A program made the translations under genes and the position numbers. From contig DFYJ01000139.1 in assembly GCA_002383325.1 (NCBI GenBank), positions 5,602 through 35,480 of the forward strand: a stretch of DNA of 29,879 nucleotides, written 5' to 3'. Positions 25,665 through 29,879 of the stretch are shown here, piece by piece. A model generated the notes under the pieces. That model ran no database searches and was not told the origin of the DNA. It saw only the letters and a program-made list of their open reading frames with translations. Numbering within the stretch: the stretch's first letter is position 1; every line of letters starts with the position of its first letter. This DNA is from Candidatus Aminicenantes bacterium UBA4085 (lineage in GTDB: Bacteria > Acidobacteriota > Aminicenantia > Aminicenantales > UBA4085).

Positions 25665-26519
25665 CTCCATTAAAACGCCCAGGTATTGGAGGAAAAGGTC
25701 CCGGCCCCACGATTTCAATGATTCCTGCTCCCGCAGCGGAAGGAACCGCTCCACATCCCGGCGCACCACGGCCCAGTCGATTTCGGTAATTTTCTTCCTT
25801 AAGCTCGCTTCAACCCAGCCGGCATCGATCTCGATCTTCTGTCCCGCCCACGGGCCTTGCTGGTCGAGCGCATGGCTCAAGAGCGCGAGATCCGGAACGG
25901 TCCTCTTATTGACGTACCAGATGAAGTCGTACCAATCCCGCCCCTTCGTATAGGTCCGACCGAGCATCGCCCCGATCTTCATGGCAAAGCCGGATGCCAG
26001 GGACTGTGTAGTCAGGGCGGCGGTTACGGGAAACGCGAGGTAGCGCGTTTCATAGCTCGACCCGCTCGGGGGATTGACGTCGATTTCGAGCTTAACCTTG
26101 ATGAGCTTCCGGAGGTCCCTCTCAAACGGCAGATCCATTGGCGGGAACTGGCCGATGGATCCCACCCGGATCATGGCCTTCTTGACCGCCCCTGCCTCGC
26201 CGGACTTGTCCAGAGCGCTGAAGCGGAAACCCTCCCTCGCTGCGTCTTTGACCGCGGCGGCGAGATATCGCTCCCATCGAAAATCCGGATCCGGCCGTTT
26301 CAAGAAAAAGTCCAGGTCCTCGGAGAAGCGATTCATCCCATAGACGATGCGCAAGCAAGTCCCGCCGTGAAAAACCGCCTGCCCGCTCGAAAAGAACCCA
26401 GCCCGAGCGAGGCCGGCCAGGACGTATTGCTGGACGAGCTCCTGCAGGACGTTTTCCTGGTCGATCGCGCCCGTGATGGGATATTCCTTGAGCTTTTCTT
26501 CGAGAACCCGATGGATCAT
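25650..26519 (-). CDS. AbiEii/AbiGii-type nucleotidyltransferase toxin
   Basis: 289-residue protein of the type IV toxin-antitoxin AbiE family. AVFHGGTCLRIVYGMNRFSE followed by DLDFFL is the GG...DxD nucleotidyltransferase core; KVKLEIDVNPP supplies the third acidic position and KGRDWYDFIWYV is a conserved AbiEii block. AbiEii toxins are nucleotidyltransferases that halt growth, linked to phage resistance. ATG at 26519 overlaps the stop of the upstream antitoxin gene by 4 bases. The protein ends LMEGVRS, with the last four residues and the TGA from the 132-bp repeat, so the natural end may be slightly replaced; the catalytic residues are intact. Confidence 0.9.
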   Translation of the reverse strand: MIHRVLEEKLKEYPITGAIDQENVLQELVQQYVLAGLARAGFFSSGQAVFHGGTCLRIVYGMNRFSEDLDFFLKRPDPDFRWERYLAAAVKDAAREGFRFSALDKSGEAGAVKKAMIRVGSIGQFPPMDLPFERDLRKLIKVKLEIDVNPPSGSSYETRYLAFPVTAALTTQSLASGFAMKIGAMLGRTYTKGRDWYDFIWYVNKRTVPDLALLSHALDQQGPWAGQKIEIDAGWVEASLRKKITEIDWAVVRRDVERFLPLREQESLKSWGRDLFLQYLGVLMEGVRS

Positions 26520-27169
26520 GTCTTGATCTCCCTCGCCAACGCCCTAAGATAATCCGACGTCCGACGGCTCCGGAGGCTCTGGCAGATCTCGTCCAAGCTT
26601 TCGAAGGAAATGGCTTGGAGATCGTCCCGTTCGATCCGCATGGATTCCGTCAGGAAAGCGAGGCCGTCCTTAACCCAACTCACTTCTCTTCTCGTATAGA
26701 TCAGGTCGGCGATGGCCCTCAGGGGCGTAGCGACGAAGGCCCAGCTTCGGCCATCAACCTTCAGCGCCTGGACTCCGGCTCTAGGATCAGCGGCCGGAAC
26801 GCGGATATAGCTGAAAACGCCGACCGGTGTATGAAATGTCCGGCTTCGGAGCGACGTCACGCTGCTGACCTGATAAACCGCTTCCGGGATCAGGCCGTGG
26901 CGGCTCAAGGCCGATTCCAAGCTCACATGGGAGGGGGAATGCAGCATGGCCGCAATGACGAACGGATGAGGCTGGGTTTTCCGAAGCTCCGGAGCCAACA
27001 GAAAAAGCCCGGGTTTGAGCCGGACGATCTCACCCGCCGAGACGGCGCGGTGCACAAGCACCTTGCGGGCCGCTTCGGACCGATCAGGGAGGAGATTCCG
27101 GACGACGGTTTCATCGAAGAGCCCCCCCGGCGGGGAAAGAAGGAGGACTTTTTCGGCGATTGTTTGCAT
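26516..27169 (-). CDS. AbiEi-type antitoxin/transcriptional repressor
   Basis: 217 residues, first gene of a two-gene operon with the AbiEii-like toxin (ATGA overlap). The N-terminal part has a winged-helix character (FDETVVRNLLPDRSEAARKVLVHRAVSAGEIVRLKPGLFLLAPEL), and the C-terminal domain has VSLESALSRHGLIPEAVYQV and VATPLRAIADLIYTR, as in the AbiEi family. Known AbiEi proteins both neutralise the toxin and repress the operon by binding inverted repeats at the promoter. Here a perfect 7-bp inverted repeat (27179-27199) lies just upstream. No Shine-Dalgarno sequence is evident and the leader appears very short. Confidence 0.88.
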   Translation of the reverse strand: MQTIAEKVLLLSPPGGLFDETVVRNLLPDRSEAARKVLVHRAVSAGEIVRLKPGLFLLAPELRKTQPHPFVIAAMLHSPSHVSLESALSRHGLIPEAVYQVSSVTSLRSRTFHTPVGVFSYIRVPAADPRAGVQALKVDGRSWAFVATPLRAIADLIYTRREVSWVKDGLAFLTESMRIERDDLQAISFESLDEICQSLRSRRTSDYLRALAREIKT

Positions 27170-27178
27170 CGCGCAGAT

Positions 27179-27199
27179 AGGTTACTATAAACGTAACCT
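27179..27199 (-). promoter_or_regulatory. Operator-like inverted repeat at the AbiE promoter
   Basis: AGGTTAC (27179-27185) and GTAACCT (27193-27199) are perfect inverted arms around a 7-base spacer. On the minus strand a TATAGT hexamer (complement of 27184-27189) could be the -10 box, so a bound repressor would block it. The -35 box is weak. The ATG at 27169 is 14 bases beyond that hexamer. Confidence 0.6.
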
Positions 27200-27228
27200 A
27201 ATAGCAAGATCCATCGTGGGCGAAATAT

Positions 27229-27251
27229 GTTGAATGTTAAGACCTGACCCC
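27229..27251 (+). repeat. Half-element of the repeat family
   Basis: TGTTGAATGTTAAGACCTGA and the following CCCC match the right end of the family; no left arm is seen. It lies between the divergent antitoxin and M28 genes. Confidence 0.75.
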
Positions 27252-27265
27252 CAATCTGATACAAT
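27237..27265 (+). promoter_or_regulatory. Putative promoter using repeat sequence as -35 box
   Basis: TTAAGA (27237-27242, inside the half-repeat) and TACAAT (27260-27265) are spaced by 17 bases. The ATG at 27272 is 6 bases after the -10 box and has no Shine-Dalgarno sequence, so a leaderless transcript is predicted. Confidence 0.45.
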
Positions 27266-27271
27266 CGCGCC

Positions 27272-29879
27272 ATGAAATCCATCGGGGGGCGGAGCAGGTT
27301 GATCTTCCGGGCCGCTCTCCTTGCGGCTCTCCTAACCCCCTTTCTCCAGCCGGGACAGCCCTCGGGGGGCGTCTCCGGCCCGCAAGCGGCCGTCCTGGCC
27401 CACGTCGACGTTCCCGGGCCCTTGGATCAGCTCCCCCTGTCCATCTACGCCTCCTGGACCGACCCCGACCGGCCTCTTTCCGCCCTCGTCATCGCGCCCC
27501 TCTCCCGGATCGAGGCGTCCGGCGCCTCCTTCCGGGTTCTCGATTCGCCGGCGGATCCGCGCGCTTACGTGATCGCCGCCCGCCCCCGCGCCACGATCTC
27601 CCGCTACGACAGCCTCCAACCCACATCCGCCCTGCGCATCCTCTGGGACGACGGCCGCCGCATCGTCGCCCGCGCGACAGAAGACCAAGCCGAGGCCCTG
27701 GCTGTCTCCGGCTTCAAGATCGTACGGCTCCCGACCTCGCCCGTTGTCTTCCGCCCCATCCCCGATGCTCTCATGGCCGCCCCGCAGGCCATCGTCGCCG
27801 ACCCCGCGATCCAGGCCATGATGGACGAGGCGACATCCGCCGCGGCGCAAACCTACGACGGCAACCTCAGCGGCGTCTCTCCGGTGACAATCTCCGGATC
27901 GCCCTATACGATCACGACCCGCCATACGCGCTCCGGCACCCCAATCGCCAAAGCCACCCAGTACGCCTATGAGCGCCTGCAGAGCCATGGCCTTCAGGTC
28001 GCCTTCCAGAACTGGACCCAAGGCACGGTATCCGGCCGCAATGTCATCGGGGTCAAGACCGGCGCGACTCTGCCCGGCGAGATCGTGCTGATCACGGCTC
28101 ACATCGACGACATGCCGTCGACCGGATTAGCCCCCGGCGCTGACGACAACGCCAGCGGCAGTACGGCCGTCCTGATGGCCGCGGAAATCATGAGCAAGCG
28201 CCAATTCTCGCGGACGATCCGCTTCGTCTTCTTCACCGGCGAGGAGCAGGGCCTTTACGGGAGCGAGGCCTATGCCGCCGCCTGCGCCGCAGCGGGGGAG
28301 AATCTCGTCGCGGTCCTGAACCTCGACATGGTCGCCTGGGACAGCGTGGGCGGGCCGGTCGTAAACCTCTACCTGCGCCCGACGGCCAATCCCGGCTATG
28401 CCTCGGACCTCAAGATCGCCGAGACGTTCGCCGGCGTCATCTCCGCCTACGGCCTCTCGGCCAAGCTGACGCCCACGAACATCGCCGACGGGTCCGACTG
28501 GAGCGACCATTCCTCGTTTTGGAACGAGGGCTATCCCGCCATTGTGGTCATCGAGGATGATTGGAACGACTTTAATCCCTACTACCACACCGCCAACGAT
28601 GTGCTGTCGCGCCTCAACGTCACCTATATGGGCAATATCGTGAAGGCGGCCATCGGGACGGTCGCCCACCTCGCCGGCGTGGCGGGCGGCGGCGCTCAGA
28701 TCAAGCTCTCGAAAACGGCTCTGAGCTTCGGGGCCGTCGTCGGCGGCCAGGCGACAAAAGCCCAACAGATCGTGGTTTCAAGCTCGGATGGAAGTGACAT
28801 CAATTGGACGGCATCGTCGAATAAGACTTGGTTGGCGGTGACTCCCAGCTCCGGTTCGGGCACGGGAACAGTGACGGTGAACATCAACCTCGCAGGGCTG
28901 TCGAGCGGGACGTATTCGGGGACAGTCGCTATTGCCTCAGGCCAGGCATCCAACTCGCCGCAGAGCATCGCGGTCACGTTAAAAGTCCTCGGGACCGGGG
29001 GCTCCGCCTCGCCCTTCGGCTCCTTCGACACGCCCACGAACAACGCCACCGTGATGAGCAGCATTGCCGTGACGGGCTGGTCCCTGGACGACATCGAGGT
29101 GACGGGCGTCAAGATCTACCGCAACCCGGTGGGGTCGGAAATAGGTACTCGCGTGTTCATCGGCAACGGCACTTTCATCGAAGGCTCCCGGCCCGACGTA
29201 GAGGCCATCTACCCCTCTTATCCCCTCAGCTACCGCGCCGGCTGGGGCTATATGCTGCTGACCAATTTTATGCCGGGCGGAGGCAATGGGGCGTTCACTC
29301 TCTATGCCTATGCCACGGACAAGGAGGGCCACGAAGCCCTGATCGGCAGTAAGACGATCACCTGTGACAACCTCCATGCGGTCAAGCCTTTCGGGGCCAT
29401 CGATACGCCGACGCAAGGGGGAGAGATCTCGGGCGCGCTTTACTACAATTTCGGCTGGGCGCTGACGCCGATGCCCAACATGATCCCGACCGATGGCTCG
29501 ACGCTGGGCGTCTGGATCGACGGAGAGATGGTGGGGCGCCCTAGGTATAACAATTATCGGGACGACATTGCGGCGCTGTTCCCCGGCTACGCCAATTCCC
29601 AGGGGGCGGTGGGCGTTTTCGACCTCGACACGACCGCCTACGAAAACGGGATGCACAATATCGCCTGGAGTGTCCGGGATAATGCAGGCAATGAGGACGG
29701 CATCGGAAGCCGCTTCTTCTGTATCCTGAATACGGGCACGCCGGCGCCGGAGGCACAGTCCGGGGGCGAGGGAAGTGATTCCGGCCGAAACTCATCGGGG
29801 GCAGGAAGCCAAGGAGCGTTGGCCCGAGTCTCTGATTTGACCGGATTCATGGACAGAGACGGCGGGCCGATTTACATCC
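27272..29879 (+). CDS. Secreted M28-family peptidase with BACON and Ig-like modules, 3' end cut by the window
   Basis: Open to the window end (869 codons seen). An N-terminal hydrophobic signal segment (LIFRAALLAALLTPFLQPG) leads to a prodomain of about 190 residues. The M28 zinc aminopeptidase domain follows: His277 in LITAHIDD, bridging Asp291 in PGADDNASG, Glu324-Glu325 in FFTGEEQGLYGS, Asp352 in LNLDMVAWD and the last zinc His in NPYYHTANDV. All five expected metal/catalytic positions are present. A BACON domain (about 477-572) and two Ig-like modules (from about 580) follow, then the linker shared with the M6 protease. The rest of the tail is outside the window. It probably digests peptides outside the cell. 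The start at 27272 fits a leaderless message. Confidence 0.92.
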   Translation, partial: MKSIGGRSRLIFRAALLAALLTPFLQPGQPSGGVSGPQAAVLAHVDVPGPLDQLPLSIYASWTDPDRPLSALVIAPLSRIEASGASFRVLDSPADPRAYVIAARPRATISRYDSLQPTSALRILWDDGRRIVARATEDQAEALAVSGFKIVRLPTSPVVFRPIPDALMAAPQAIVADPAIQAMMDEATSAAAQTYDGNLSGVSPVTISGSPYTITTRHTRSGTPIAKATQYAYERLQSHGLQVAFQNWTQGTVSGRNVIGVKTGATLPGEIVLITAHIDDMPSTGLAPGADDNASGSTAVLMAAEIMSKRQFSRTIRFVFFTGEEQGLYGSEAYAAACAAAGENLVAVLNLDMVAWDSVGGPVVNLYLRPTANPGYASDLKIAETFAGVISAYGLSAKLTPTNIADGSDWSDHSSFWNEGYPAIVVIEDDWNDFNPYYHTANDVLSRLNVTYMGNIVKAAIGTVAHLAGVAGGGAQIKLSKTALSFGAVVGGQATKAQQIVVSSSDGSDINWTASSNKTWLAVTPSSGSGTGTVTVNINLAGLSSGTYSGTVAIASGQASNSPQSIAVTLKVLGTGGSASPFGSFDTPTNNATVMSSIAVTGWSLDDIEVTGVKIYRNPVGSEIGTRVFIGNGTFIEGSRPDVEAIYPSYPLSYRAGWGYMLLTNFMPGGGNGAFTLYAYATDKEGHEALIGSKTITCDNLHAVKPFGAIDTPTQGGEISGALYYNFGWALTPMPNMIPTDGSTLGVWIDGEMVGRPRYNNYRDDIAALFPGYANSQGAVGVFDLDTTAYENGMHNIAWSVRDNAGNEDGIGSRFFCILNTGTPAPEAQSGGEGSDSGRNSSGAGSQGALARVSDLTGFMDRDGGPIYI
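29009..29879 (+). repeat. 871-bp intragenic duplication, copy 3 of the Ig-like module plus linker
   Basis: Matches 24231-25101 base for base in length up to the window edge, so the duplicated block probably continues beyond it. The Ig part is 29012-29719. Confidence 0.92.

Noticed and set aside
1327..27251. CRISPR array or integron attC sites as the meaning of the palindromic repeats
   Set aside because: Copies are kilobases apart with genes between them, occur in both orientations and have no cas genes nearby. They lack the attC core (GTTRRRY/RYYYAAC pairs), and no tyrosine integrase was found.

Overview
The window is GC-rich, gene-dense bacterial DNA from an organism with an outer membrane, since it encodes LptD. 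A helix-turn-helix/membrane/FG-GAP protein of a type common in Acidobacteriota, together with several large secreted proteins carrying BACON and Ig-like modules, suggests the Acidobacteriota / Candidatus Aminicenantes area. This placement is inferred from gene content only. No rRNA, tRNA, CRISPR array or transposase gene was found.

Layout. (1) 1-7.3 kb, surface glycan genes: the end of rfbA and rfbC (dTDP-L-rhamnose synthesis) on +, then on - two polytopic GT39-like glycosyltransferases, a RgpF-family rhamnan synthesis protein and a SAM methyltransferase. (2) 7.5-8.7 kb: a lone AAA ATPase/DUF4143 gene with its own promoter. (3) 8.9-12 kb: a divergent pair, an HTH-TM-FG-GAP membrane protein (-) and a secreted TolB-like propeller/Ig protein (+). 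(4) 12.2-19.2 kb: envelope genes, namely a WbaP-type glycosyl-1-phosphate transferase (+), a tightly packed minus-strand operon of a membrane protein and two glycosyltransferases, and LptD (+). (5) 19.3-29.9 kb: three large secreted proteins (a BNR-like propeller protein, an M6 metalloprotease and an M28 peptidase, the last cut by the window end). All three share a BACON plus tandem Ig-like tail. An AbiEi/AbiEii toxin-antitoxin operon lies between the second and third.

The most striking feature is a family of eight palindromic repeats or half-repeats with a constant 13-bp end (AAGACCTGACCCC, or its complement facing the other way). They sit at about 1.33, 2.94, 6.27, 7.40, 8.86, 22.26, 25.6 and 27.24 kb. 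They delimit most of the accessory gene modules. Every gene whose 3' end reaches a repeat takes its stop codon from the repeat or from the junction, often gaining a C-terminal GVRS or GSGLKIQD. Three copies are exactly 93 bp with perfect 23-bp arms, one is a compact 49-bp palindrome and one is 132 bp. They look like REP/MITE-type elements mobilised in trans, but this cannot be proved from the window alone.

Functionally, rfbA/rfbC, the RgpF-like protein, the DUF1972 (rhamnosyltransferase-like) glycosyltransferase, WbaP and LptD fit synthesis and export of a rhamnose-containing surface polysaccharide or LPS. The proteases and propeller proteins fit a secreted peptide-degrading lifestyle.
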